Below the pieces are notes generated by a model. That model saw only the letters and a list, made by a program, of their open reading frames with translations. It was not told where the DNA came from and did not search any database. Positions 50,614 to 59,437 of a stretch of 64,000 nt of DNA are shown piece after piece. Source of the stretch: a virus; the IMG/VR virus record IMGVR_UViG_3300032093_011400, positions 1-64,000 of that record, one strand, 5' to 3'. Positions within the stretch are counted from its first letter, which is position 1. Each line of letters starts with the position of its first letter. A program made the translations under genes and the position numbers.

Positions 50614-53538
50614 ATGGCTCAACAGAATATAAATCAATTCAATTTTAAAAAGTGGTATGTTAAACCTGTCCCAAAAATTTTTGACATTTGTTTAGCATCG
50701 GATGAAAAAGATTATAACGAAGAAGTTGTATTTTCAACTAATCTTATTGGTTATAATGATGGTAATAGATTACCTATTTATTTTGATTTAAATAATCCTT
50801 TATCATCACAAGAACTAACAATTAACTATGGTGATTTTTTATCAGGTAATACTTTAGTTTCATTAAATTATTACAATCCACTAAATGATGATTTAAATTG
50901 TTTAACCGCATCTACATTATGTGATATTGGATTAACAGGCATAGATAATGGTTTAGTACCACAGATGACAGGTGAAACAATTAATTACACAATGGGTTTA
51001 TTTACTGGGTCAAGTAAGTGGGATAGATATTATTTTGATAGAAGAACAAAATTATTTCAGGTAACTGGATATACGAATCCTCCAAACGAAAGATTTTCAG
51101 GAAATACAAAACAAACTTTGTATAATATGGTTTCAGAATCAGGTTATACTATTACATATTACAATCAATTGTATGGAGGGTTTTATCAAGGTTTCTTTAG
51201 ATTGTTTGGATATGACTACGAAACATTTCCAAGTAGAACAAACGAAGGATGGACTGTTGAAATGTTAATTAGACCAAGATATGTTGATGAATTTGCGCCG
51301 ACATCATCTCAAACAACTTTAAATTTAACATATCCTGAAAATGAAAATACTTTTTTCTACTTTGGGGCGAGAGCTGAAAATAAATTCTACCATCACGCAT
51401 CAGGTTCACCATCTTCAGATAGTGGATACACAAGAGTTACAAGTGTTTTAAGTGGATGTTTAGAAACTTGTGCTTGTTCAAACACGGGTGTGACCAATTC
51501 AAGATGTGTTGAAGTATATGAACCTTTGGTTTATAGTCCACAACATAATACAGATTGTAATTGTGGGTGTAACGCAACCACCCAAGTTCCAAATAGTGAC
51601 AAAGACCCGTTATACGATTCAATGTCAAATTCATTTTCATTGAGGTTATCAGGTGACCCTAAAAATCCAAAAGTTTGTGTTAAAGTATTAACATTTACAG
51701 GTGGATGTGTCACTACTGGTACTTGTCCAACAACAGGTATTACATATCAAACAGGATATACTATTACTGAATATTGTTCATCAAATCAAATTTTTGATTA
51801 TTGTGAAAGTTTAAATTCTGATTATACAACAAAAGAACATTGGATTTTAGTAGATTGTGTGTGGGAAAGAAGTACTTATTTTGATACTTGTGATTTATAT
51901 TACAGAGGAGGGTTAGGACTAATTAGTGATACAGAATATGTTGATAGTTTATCAAATAATACCGTATTATTAATCGAACCACCAATAACACATACAGGTT
52001 CAACACCTGCGGAACAAGTTGAGATAGTTAACCTAAATGAAAGATGGTTAATTGAGAGAGAAGATAGATTAGGTGTGTTAAAAATCTATATTAACGGAAG
52101 ATTATTCTATGTTATTAACGGATTTGAAGAGGTAATCCCAAGAGCTCTAAATACAGAAAAAGAAAAACAATTAGGTGTTCCATTTAATATTTCTTGGGGT
52201 GGTGGAACACAAGGTTTAAGAGAGAGTTTAACTTTTACCGGATGTCCAACAACCTTAACAGGATTGACATACATGCAAGACCCTGAGGTTATGCCAAATC
52301 AAACATTGTCAGGAACTTCATTATCAGGTTTAACAACCAATATACTATTAGAACCAACTTTTGGTGGAACGTTTGATGGTGCAATTTCTCAATTCAGAAT
52401 GTATACAGAACCATTAAGTTATCCTGAAGTTATACATAATTTTGATATTTTAAAAAGTCCGTTTTTACTTTTTGACTACGGATGTCCCGATTGTTCTGAC
52501 GGATTAATTAACGATATTTGTTTATTAGTTTCAGGTAATAATCTTACAGTTACCTCAACTACTTTTGCCGATAGAACATTTAATTTATATTATGATGTTT
52601 CAGAATCAAATCCAAGATATTTGATTACATCAGGTCAGACATTCCCATTTACAGTTAACAATACTACAATACCTAATTGTTGTTATAATAACTTTTATTT
52701 ACATTTAATTGAGGATGACCAAACTTTAATTTTAACTTGTTTTGACCCAAGTAGACCAACACCAACACCGACACCTACCGTCACACCAACACCATCAGTT
52801 ACTCCAACTATTACGCCAACACCATCGGTTACTCCAACAATTTACGCGTCTCCAACACCAACAACAACACCTACTCCAACTAATACTGAAACACCAACAA
52901 ATACACCAACAAATACTCCTACCGTAACCCAAACCCCTACTAATACCGCAACTGTAACTCAAACTCCAACTAATACTGTAACTCCAAGTCAAACTCCTAC
53001 AAATACACCAACAGTTACACAAACTCCAACAATAACATCAACCCCAACTAACACGCCAACAGTAACTAAAACACCAACGGTAACTCCTACAGTTAGTTTA
53101 ACTCCATCACCATCACCTGCGGAACCTTTAAATATGTATGTGATTGGTAATGAAAAGAATGGTGACTGTTCAGTATCAAGTATGGTTGTTCAATATAGAG
53201 ATATTAATGGTAATTATGTTAGTCAAACTTTAGGTTCTCTTAGTGATATTGGTTATATGACAGTTGTGTCTTACGCGAGTTATCCGCCACGATGGATATC
53301 AGGTCCAGCATCACCTGACGGATTTGATTTAATTGATTTAGGAACTTATTCATCTACAAGTTGTTATAATTTCCAAGCGACGACTTATTGTCAAACATTA
53401 CCACCTGACTTAACTTTAAATTATGTGGATTGTAATGGTGTAAATCAAACTATAGACTACGCTGGTGAAAGTCTTTACACATTCTCAGCCAGAACATTTA
53501 CCGCAGAAAACAAAATACAAATTCAGAAACAAGCTTAA
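50614..53538 (+). CDS. Large fibre-like virion protein with Thr-Pro stalk, 974 aa
   Basis: Residues ~1-230 are a beta-rich N-terminal part. Residues ~200-640 look like a concanavalin/LamG-type lectin region (EGWTVEMLIRPRY at about 211 and FDGAISQFRMYTEPLSYPEVIHNF at about 588-611), interrupted by a Cys-rich insertion (CLETCACSN, CNCGCN). Residues ~714-838 are an almost pure Thr-Pro-x stalk. The last ~135 residues form a separate globular end with paired Cys. This suits a receptor- or carbohydrate-binding tail or capsid fibre held away from the particle. Cys are unusual in phage fibres and may form disulfides outside the cell. Confidence 0.8.
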   Translation: MAQQNINQFNFKKWYVKPVPKIFDICLASDEKDYNEEVVFSTNLIGYNDGNRLPIYFDLNNPLSSQELTINYGDFLSGNTLVSLNYYNPLNDDLNCLTASTLCDIGLTGIDNGLVPQMTGETINYTMGLFTGSSKWDRYYFDRRTKLFQVTGYTNPPNERFSGNTKQTLYNMVSESGYTITYYNQLYGGFYQGFFRLFGYDYETFPSRTNEGWTVEMLIRPRYVDEFAPTSSQTTLNLTYPENENTFFYFGARAENKFYHHASGSPSSDSGYTRVTSVLSGCLETCACSNTGVTNSRCVEVYEPLVYSPQHNTDCNCGCNATTQVPNSDKDPLYDSMSNSFSLRLSGDPKNPKVCVKVLTFTGGCVTTGTCPTTGITYQTGYTITEYCSSNQIFDYCESLNSDYTTKEHWILVDCVWERSTYFDTCDLYYRGGLGLISDTEYVDSLSNNTVLLIEPPITHTGSTPAEQVEIVNLNERWLIEREDRLGVLKIYINGRLFYVINGFEEVIPRALNTEKEKQLGVPFNISWGGGTQGLRESLTFTGCPTTLTGLTYMQDPEVMPNQTLSGTSLSGLTTNILLEPTFGGTFDGAISQFRMYTEPLSYPEVIHNFDILKSPFLLFDYGCPDCSDGLINDICLLVSGNNLTVTSTTFADRTFNLYYDVSESNPRYLITSGQTFPFTVNNTTIPNCCYNNFYLHLIEDDQTLILTCFDPSRPTPTPTPTVTPTPSVTPTITPTPSVTPTIYASPTPTTTPTPTNTETPTNTPTNTPTVTQTPTNTATVTQTPTNTVTPSQTPTNTPTVTQTPTITSTPTNTPTVTKTPTVTPTVSLTPSPSPAEPLNMYVIGNEKNGDCSVSSMVVQYRDINGNYVSQTLGSLSDIGYMTVVSYASYPPRWISGPASPDGFDLIDLGTYSSTSCYNFQATTYCQTLPPDLTLNYVDCNGVNQTIDYAGESLYTFSARTFTAENKIQIQKQA
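52755..53130 (+). repeat. Thr-Pro-rich tandem coding repeat
   Basis: About 125 codons of degenerate TPT-, TPS- and TNTPT-type units within the fibre-like gene. The DNA is a run of ACACCAACA-like steps with drift at third positions. It encodes an extended, possibly glycosylated stalk. Confidence 0.85.
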
Positions 53539-53573
53539 ATTTAATTTGACTTATAATATTTGATTGGTTAAAC

Positions 53574-53610
53574 TTACCATACAAGGTAAATTCCGACCTT
53601 AATTTCGGAA
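53574..53610 (+). promoter_or_regulatory. Two tandem hairpins in DNA polymerase leader
   Basis: Hairpin 1 is TTACC, loop ATACAA, GGTAA (53574-53589); hairpin 2 is TTCCGA, 8-nt loop CCTTAATT, TCGGAA (53591-53610). The DNA polymerase ATG is 24 bases after hairpin 2. T4 DNA polymerase represses its own translation by binding a leader hairpin with a 5-bp stem and 8-nt loop. The geometry here is alike, with a different loop sequence. Neither hairpin is followed by a T-run, so they are not terminators. Confidence 0.5.
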
Positions 53611-53633
53611 GCAAATACACCATTTTAAATTTT

Positions 53634-56429
53634 ATGATATCAAACGAAGAAATTGAAAATTTCCTTCAGGGAAATGATGACGAAAAATATATCGTCAGTG
53701 TCGAATACGATTACGTCAAAGATTGTGTTTGGAAAATTATCGAACACCCAATTCACGGAAAACAAATTAAAAAAGATACCTTCATCCCATTTGCTTGGGT
53801 AGGTGATTTACGTGGGTTAAATTTTTATAAATCCTCAAAAGCATTACAAAAAGAGGCAATGACAAAACATAAAATTGTCATTGAAAAATTAAGAACTGAT
53901 GGTAACGAAAGATTAGAAAAAGGTTTAACCTTTATGGTTAAATCCTTAAACGGATATCGTTCTCTCATCCAATTTTTTAGAGATGGTGGTGTTGACCCAT
54001 GGGGTGAAACAACAAAAGGTTTAGTATTAATATTACCACCTGTTGAACAATTCTTGGTTACAAAAGAAAAACGATTATTCAAGGGATTTGACGATTACAA
54101 CAGTATTACGAGGTTTGTATTTGACTTAGAGACGACCGCATTAGAACCAAAGGATGGTCGTATATTCATGATAGGAATGAAAACCAATAAAGGTTTTAGT
54201 CAGGTAATTGAGTGTTCAACTGAAGAACAAGAAAGAGAAGGTATTATTAAATTTTTTAATACCATAGATGAACTTAAACCAAGTATCATCGCGTCTTATA
54301 ACGGATTTAACTTTGACTGGTTTTGGTTATTTGAAAGAGCCAAAGCTTTAAAGTTGGATATTAAGAAAGTTGCCAAAACTCTTAATCCAATCAATCCAAT
54401 TAAACAATCTGAAAGTTTATTAAAACTTGCAAATGAGGTTGAGAGATTTAATCAGACATCTATGTGGGGTTATAACGTTGTTGATACGTTACACGCAGTT
54501 AGAAGAGCTCAGGCAATCAACTCATCTATCAAATCTGCGGGTTTGAAATATATTACCCAATACATTAAGGCTGAAGCACCTGACCGTGTTTATATTGACC
54601 ACACAGATATTGGTCCATTTTATGCAAAGAAAGAAGAGTTTTGGTTAAACATTCAAAACGGAAAATATAAAAAAGTGGGGGTTGACCCAAAGATTGACGA
54701 AGCGTGTTCTAAACATTCAAACATATATATCAAAACAACAGGTGATGATTTGGTTGAACGATATCTTGACGATGACTTGGAGGAAACTTTAACGGTTGAT
54801 GAAGAATTCAATCAGGGTTCATTCTTACTTGCATCTTTGGTTCCAACAACATATGAAAGGGTTTCTACAATGGGAACTGCAACATTATGGGAAATCCAAA
54901 TGAGAGCATGGTCTTATAAACACATGTTGGCTATTCCTGCTAAGAATGAAAAGACAGAATTTGTTGGTGGTTTATCACGACTACTTAAAGTAGGTTATTC
55001 AACAGATGTATTGAAACTTGACTTCTCATCACTTTATCCGTCAATACAACTTGTTCACGATGTATTCCCAACTTGTGATATTACAGGAGCAATGAAAGGA
55101 ATGTTAAATTACTTCCGTAATACTCGTATCAAGTATAAAAACTTGGCGAAAGAATATCAGGATATTGATAAAAAACAAGCAACATCTTACGACAGAAAAC
55201 AATTACCAATTAAGATTTTCATCAACTCAATGTTCGGAGCGTTATCCGCTCCACAAGTATATCACTGGGGTGACATGTATATGGGTGAACAGATTACCTG
55301 TACAGGACGACAATACCTTCGTCAGATGTTACGTTTCTTTATGAAACGAGGATATACCCCACTTGTATGTGATACGGATGGTATGAATTTCTCGTTACCT
55401 GAAGGTGGTGTTGATGATAGAAGATACATCGGTAAGGGTAAAAATTGGTTAGTTAAAGAAGGTAAAGAATACACAGGTTACGACGCTGATGTTGCCGAGT
55501 TTAACGATATGTTTATGAAAGGGGCTATGGGACTTGATTGTGATGGAACTTGGAAATCCTGTATGAACATTGCTCGTAAGAACTACGCAACAATGGAACA
55601 TAATGGTAAGATTAAACTCACAGGTAACTCAATCAAGAGTAAGAAATTACCACTTTACATTGAGGACTTTTTGGATAAAGGAATTAAGATGTTGTTAGAA
55701 GGTAATGGACAAGCATTTGTTGAGTGGTATTATGAATATTTAGAAGTAATCTTTAACCAACAAATTCCTTTAATGAAGATTGCCCAAAGAGCGAAAGTTA
55801 AATTATCAATTGATGATTATAACAAACGTTCAAAGGAAAAGACCAAGGCCGGTAATGAAATGTCTCGTATGGCTCATATGGAATTGGCAATGAGAGATGG
55901 AATTGCGGTTAGTTTAGGTGATGTGATATTCTATGTGAACAATGGTGTGAAAGCATCACATGGTGACGTTCAAAAGGTTAATAAACCTAAAAAAGGATGG
56001 TCACAATCTGATTTGGATAATATGATGGAAGGATATGGTAAAATACCTCGTGAAATGGTTGAATCGTATGTAAAACTTAATTGTTATCGTCTTGACCCAT
56101 CTGAATTGGAATCAAATCCTGATATGACAGGTGAATATAACGTAGCTAGAGCGATTGTTACATTTAATAAAAGAATTGAACCTTTGTTAATTGTGTTTAA
56201 TGAAGAAGTTAGAAATAATCTAATTGTTACCGACCCTAAAGACAGAGCTTTATTTACCAAAGAACAATGTAAACTAATTAATGGTGTTCCTTTTGAACCT
56301 GCCGACCAAGATAGTATTGAAGATTTGTTAACTATTACAGACCAAGAAATGGTGTATTGGGGTAAACGAGGAATTGACCCTGAATACATTTATGAATTAG
56401 CGGAAGAAGGATGGGAAGAAATGGTTTAA
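53634..56429 (+). CDS. DNA polymerase, family B (T4 gp43-like)
   Basis: Replicative polymerase with proofreading exonuclease, 931 aa. Exo I FVFDLETTALE (DxE), Exo II SYNGFNFDWFW, Exo III YLDDDLEETL. Polymerase motif A LKLDFSSLYPSIQL, motif B IKIFINSMFGALSAP (Phe instead of the usual Tyr after Met in NSxYG) and motif C LVCDTDGMNF, where the usual Ser of DTDS is Gly. Both catalytic Asp of motif C are present. Length is close to T4 gp43 (898 aa). It is the last plus-strand gene before the convergent minus block, and overlaps the 56426 gene end by 4 bases. Confidence 0.95.
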   Translation: MISNEEIENFLQGNDDEKYIVSVEYDYVKDCVWKIIEHPIHGKQIKKDTFIPFAWVGDLRGLNFYKSSKALQKEAMTKHKIVIEKLRTDGNERLEKGLTFMVKSLNGYRSLIQFFRDGGVDPWGETTKGLVLILPPVEQFLVTKEKRLFKGFDDYNSITRFVFDLETTALEPKDGRIFMIGMKTNKGFSQVIECSTEEQEREGIIKFFNTIDELKPSIIASYNGFNFDWFWLFERAKALKLDIKKVAKTLNPINPIKQSESLLKLANEVERFNQTSMWGYNVVDTLHAVRRAQAINSSIKSAGLKYITQYIKAEAPDRVYIDHTDIGPFYAKKEEFWLNIQNGKYKKVGVDPKIDEACSKHSNIYIKTTGDDLVERYLDDDLEETLTVDEEFNQGSFLLASLVPTTYERVSTMGTATLWEIQMRAWSYKHMLAIPAKNEKTEFVGGLSRLLKVGYSTDVLKLDFSSLYPSIQLVHDVFPTCDITGAMKGMLNYFRNTRIKYKNLAKEYQDIDKKQATSYDRKQLPIKIFINSMFGALSAPQVYHWGDMYMGEQITCTGRQYLRQMLRFFMKRGYTPLVCDTDGMNFSLPEGGVDDRRYIGKGKNWLVKEGKEYTGYDADVAEFNDMFMKGAMGLDCDGTWKSCMNIARKNYATMEHNGKIKLTGNSIKSKKLPLYIEDFLDKGIKMLLEGNGQAFVEWYYEYLEVIFNQQIPLMKIAQRAKVKLSIDDYNKRSKEKTKAGNEMSRMAHMELAMRDGIAVSLGDVIFYVNNGVKASHGDVQKVNKPKKGWSQSDLDNMMEGYGKIPREMVESYVKLNCYRLDPSELESNPDMTGEYNVARAIVTFNKRIEPLLIVFNEEVRNNLIVTDPKDRALFTKEQCKLINGVPFEPADQDSIEDLLTITDQEMVYWGKRGIDPEYIYELAEEGWEEMV

Positions 56430-56761
56430 TACTGTTTCAACCCGTCTGATGAAACTATAAACCAAGAACCAAATGCGTAGTATAGTTCAACACAAGCTCC
56501 CTTTTCAATATTAATTTCATTAAACTCTTCATCAATCAAACCCTCAATGGGTTTGATTTTTGTATTAGTAAGTGCTTTTACTATTACATGGTCAGTATTG
56601 TTATGATTTAAAACAATTTCAATTTCATCTAATTCTTTTGTAATTACAACACTTTCACCTTCAGTTGTATATTTTTCATCCGAAATCATACATACTTCAG
56701 AAGTTGTTAATACTTGGTTTCCGATGACTCTTCTCATCGGAATTGATTTTTGAACACTCAT
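56426..56761 (-). CDS. Small beta-rich virion-type protein, 111 aa
   Basis: Beta-prone throughout (MRRVIGNQVLTTSEVCMISDEKY, EIVLNHNNTDHVIVKALT, ACVELYYAFGSWFIVSSDG). The SWFIVSSDG end is common in phage structural proteins as an edge strand. It lies 3 bases after the neck-like gene, so is probably a virion or neck-associated protein. Confidence 0.65.
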   Translation of the reverse strand: MSVQKSIPMRRVIGNQVLTTSEVCMISDEKYTTEGESVVITKELDEIEIVLNHNNTDHVIVKALTNTKIKPIEGLIDEEFNEINIEKGACVELYYAFGSWFIVSSDGLKQY

Positions 56762-56764
56762 AAA

Positions 56765-57895
56765 TTAAATAACATACATATTTCTTGGGAACGCTCTAAA
56801 CTTCATTTGTTTGTTTAGATTTTCAGCAATTAATGCTTCTCGTTCCATTATTTTTTCAGGACGTAATCTTGTCAATCTACCGTCGGCACCAATTAATTCT
56901 TCAATAAGTTTTGTTTTTTCATCTTTACCCTCAGTTGCCAATGAAGCGTAATCCATTGTTAATTCAGAATCAGGTGTTTTTAAGTTTCCTGAGTATTTTC
57001 CTCTTACTTTGGCTAATGTTTCTTTACATCCTGCTACAAAATATCTTCTAACCCATTGTTGTGCCGGTTCATTTAAATCCGCCCATGCAATTGAGTTCAT
57101 AGGTACATCTGAAGGTAGTTTAATAATATCAGGATTTGCGGCCAAACAAGCGTCTCTATCCTCAGGGCCAACATCATAATACCAATACCAAACTTGTGAA
57201 TTTCTTAATGATGAGTTACCGAAGTCAAATTTACCACCAGGTGTTTGCATCAAATGAATTGCCTTTTTACCATTAGGTAAACCTGTTATTCTATAAGTTA
57301 AATCACCTGCAATAATTCTTCTTTGAATATTAATTTCTTGTAATCTTAACAACATATCAAACGCTGGCATCATAAAGTATGAACCAGTATAACCCATTTG
57401 AGAATAACCTGCTGGCCCTGCCATACCATATCCACCTAACGCACCAAAACTCCATGGGTCAAATAATACATTATTAAGAGCGGTTGGTGTAAACCATAAT
57501 AATTCATTAATTTCACGACCTGCTGGAATTTCATAAATTTGTTGATTTGGAACTAATGTGATATAATCTTTTTTAAGAACCCAATCCCCAAGAGGTGATG
57601 ATTGTAACCCAACTATTTTGGAATAAGCCTGAGCATATCTATTTTCAAAATCCAAACTTTTTGTTACAAAAGCTCTTGATAAAGATTGTGTGTCTAAATT
57701 TAGATTATTTAATGATGTCCATTGTGATTCAATTAACCAATCTTGTACATACTGAGCATAATCTCCGATAGAAAATTCTAAGATTGAGTCCATTTGTTCA
57801 TCTTCTAATTCAATTGAACGAATTGGTGCACCTAATACGTGTCTAACTTTTGTGTATAGTTGACTTCTGTAAGGTTCTGCGATTATTGTATTCAT
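56765..57895 (-). CDS. Probable neck protein (T4 gp13-like)
   Basis: 376 aa. The N-terminus YRSQLYTKVRHVLGAPIRSIELEDEQMDSILEFSIGDYAQYV matches the start pattern of gp13-like neck proteins in T4-like phages (LGxP + ELTDEQ-like + long helix). The central part is aromatic and Gly-rich (GGYGMAGPAGYSQMGYTGSYFMM), the C-terminus helical. It would cap the portal during head completion. Name by pattern and context, not certain. Confidence 0.65.
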   Translation of the reverse strand: MNTIIAEPYRSQLYTKVRHVLGAPIRSIELEDEQMDSILEFSIGDYAQYVQDWLIESQWTSLNNLNLDTQSLSRAFVTKSLDFENRYAQAYSKIVGLQSSPLGDWVLKKDYITLVPNQQIYEIPAGREINELLWFTPTALNNVLFDPWSFGALGGYGMAGPAGYSQMGYTGSYFMMPAFDMLLRLQEINIQRRIIAGDLTYRITGLPNGKKAIHLMQTPGGKFDFGNSSLRNSQVWYWYYDVGPEDRDACLAANPDIIKLPSDVPMNSIAWADLNEPAQQWVRRYFVAGCKETLAKVRGKYSGNLKTPDSELTMDYASLATEGKDEKTKLIEELIGADGRLTRLRPEKIMEREALIAENLNKQMKFRAFPRNMYVI

Positions 57896-57909
57896 GAAAT
57901 GATATTTTT

Positions 57910-57919
57910 ATATAAATAT
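57910..57919 (-). promoter_or_regulatory. Late-promoter-like motif before neck gene
   Basis: Minus-strand ATATTTATAT, 14 bases before ATG 57895. Confidence 0.5.
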
Positions 57920-59424
57920 CAATTCAGAGTATAAATTAAATCTTGTGTTGGAATTTTAAACATACTTGAACTAAAAGCAACAGTTTTGTTTTTAAAAATG
58001 TAAACTTCTTTATTAAGATTTGAGAAAATTAACAAGTCGGTATTGAATTTTTTAACAAACCCTTTGATTTTGATATGATAGAAACCTTCAATTACTTCCA
58101 TACTTAAAATTGGTTTTACTTGAGCGTTTTGTATTTTGTTATCAAAATTTACTGTTAAATCAGTTCCTGCAAAATCTTCTTTTGAACCTAAACTACCTAC
58201 TACAGTAGCAGTTCCTTCACCAAATTCTTGATTGATTTTTTTTGCAACATACTCTTCAAGTTGACCACCTTTGTCATGTGTTCTTTTTAAAAGTTTCATA
58301 ATTTTATCAAGAGTTTTAGACCCTTTAAAAATTCTTTCACCAAAAAAACCCAAATACTCACAAAATTTGTTTATTTCTTCTACTTGTTGTGAAGGTGTTA
58401 CCCCAATAAAATTTAATGTGGGTTTATTTAATTTTGTAAGTACCACATTTAAATCATCAACTAAAATTTTAAACCCAATATAGTTTGTATTTAATTTATT
58501 AATTACTGAACGACCAGGAGCTTCTAAATCGTAAATACCTGAAGATGAACCTTCAGAGTGTTGATTGTTTTCATACCATTTATCAGATAAAACTCTTTTC
58601 AGTGTATTGTCAATACATCTTCTATAAGTCCAAAGAACATTTTTGTTGTTACTAAAAATATCTGAATAATCAGATACGTTTTCGTATAAAAGTTTTTTTG
58701 GTGAAATTGATTCGTTCAATTTTTTTTCAGTTTTTGATTTGTATAACTCGTTAACAAATTCCCAATTAATTACGTCCCAAAAATTTTCAATATATTCGTC
58801 TCTTTTGTTTTGGTATTTTAAATAATAAGCGTGTTCCCACAAATCTAAACCTAACAACGGAAAACCACCCTTGTTTATTATGTTCATAAGTGGATTATCC
58901 TGATTTGAAGTCGACATAACTTTTAATCTACCAGTATCGGTTAATACTAACCAACACCATCCTGAACCAAATCTTTTTCTTGAGATTTCTTCAAATTTAG
59001 TTTTGAAGTTACGATATGTTCCAAATTGTTTAACAATCTTTTCAAACACTTCACCACTTGGTTTTTGTGGGGTTGGTGATAACATCTTCCAAAACAATGC
59101 GTGATTAAATGCTCCACCTGCGTTGTTTCTTATTGTTGTATTATACTTTGAAATTTGTTTAACAATGTTTTCTAATTCAACATCCCCATAATCTTTTTTA
59201 CGAAGAGCTGAATTTAATTTTTTAACATACCCTTTGTAATGTTTCTGATAATGAAACTTCATTGTTTCAGGGTCAATAAATCTTCTTAATGATGCGTAAC
59301 CGTAAGGTAATTTATCAATACCTATGGTTTTCATTTCGTTAATAAAGAATTTGGTTTCAGGTTGAGTTTCCTCACCTAATATACGACTAACTAATGACTC
59401 TGATACTAAATTTAACGATTTCAT
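57919..59424 (-). CDS. Fe/Mn superoxide dismutase fused to PD-(D/E)xK-like domain
   Basis: 501 aa. Residues ~36-230 are a complete Fe/Mn superoxide dismutase: all four metal ligands are in place, His58 (KFHYQKHYKGYV), His108 (NAGGAFNHALFW), Asp194 and His198 (GLDLWEHAYYLKY). Gln175 in SNQDNPLM is the MnSOD-type position. Residues ~240-380 are an unknown helical linker with a Cys pair. Residues ~385-440 read as a restriction-endonuclease-like fold: QLEEYVAKK (Glu390), GTDLTV (Asp422), then QVK (Gln435, Lys437). A 34-residue N-terminal helix precedes the SOD. The gene sits between neck and helicase genes with a late-type motif 3 bases before the ATG, so it could be a virion protein. I know of no such fusion. 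Confidence 0.85.
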   Translation of the reverse strand: MKSLNLVSESLVSRILGEETQPETKFFINEMKTIGIDKLPYGYASLRRFIDPETMKFHYQKHYKGYVKKLNSALRKKDYGDVELENIVKQISKYNTTIRNNAGGAFNHALFWKMLSPTPQKPSGEVFEKIVKQFGTYRNFKTKFEEISRKRFGSGWCWLVLTDTGRLKVMSTSNQDNPLMNIINKGGFPLLGLDLWEHAYYLKYQNKRDEYIENFWDVINWEFVNELYKSKTEKKLNESISPKKLLYENVSDYSDIFSNNKNVLWTYRRCIDNTLKRVLSDKWYENNQHSEGSSSGIYDLEAPGRSVINKLNTNYIGFKILVDDLNVVLTKLNKPTLNFIGVTPSQQVEEINKFCEYLGFFGERIFKGSKTLDKIMKLLKRTHDKGGQLEEYVAKKINQEFGEGTATVVGSLGSKEDFAGTDLTVNFDNKIQNAQVKPILSMEVIEGFYHIKIKGFVKKFNTDLLIFSNLNKEVYIFKNKTVAFSSSMFKIPTQDLIYTLN

Positions 59425-59427
59425 TAA

Positions 59428-59437
59428 TTATAAATAC
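59428..59437 (-). promoter_or_regulatory. Late-promoter-like motif, 3 bases before SOD fusion
   Basis: Minus-strand GTATTTATAA, 3 bases before ATG 59424. A leaderless late transcript is expected. Confidence 0.5.

Noticed and set aside
52742-53022. His/Gln-rich and Cys/Trp-rich ORFs over the Thr-Pro repeat
   Set aside because: They arise from other frames of the degenerate ACACCAACA repeat and lack start context.
52755-53130. CRISPR-like regular repetition
   Set aside because: The period is the codon pattern of Thr-Pro units with no unique spacers.
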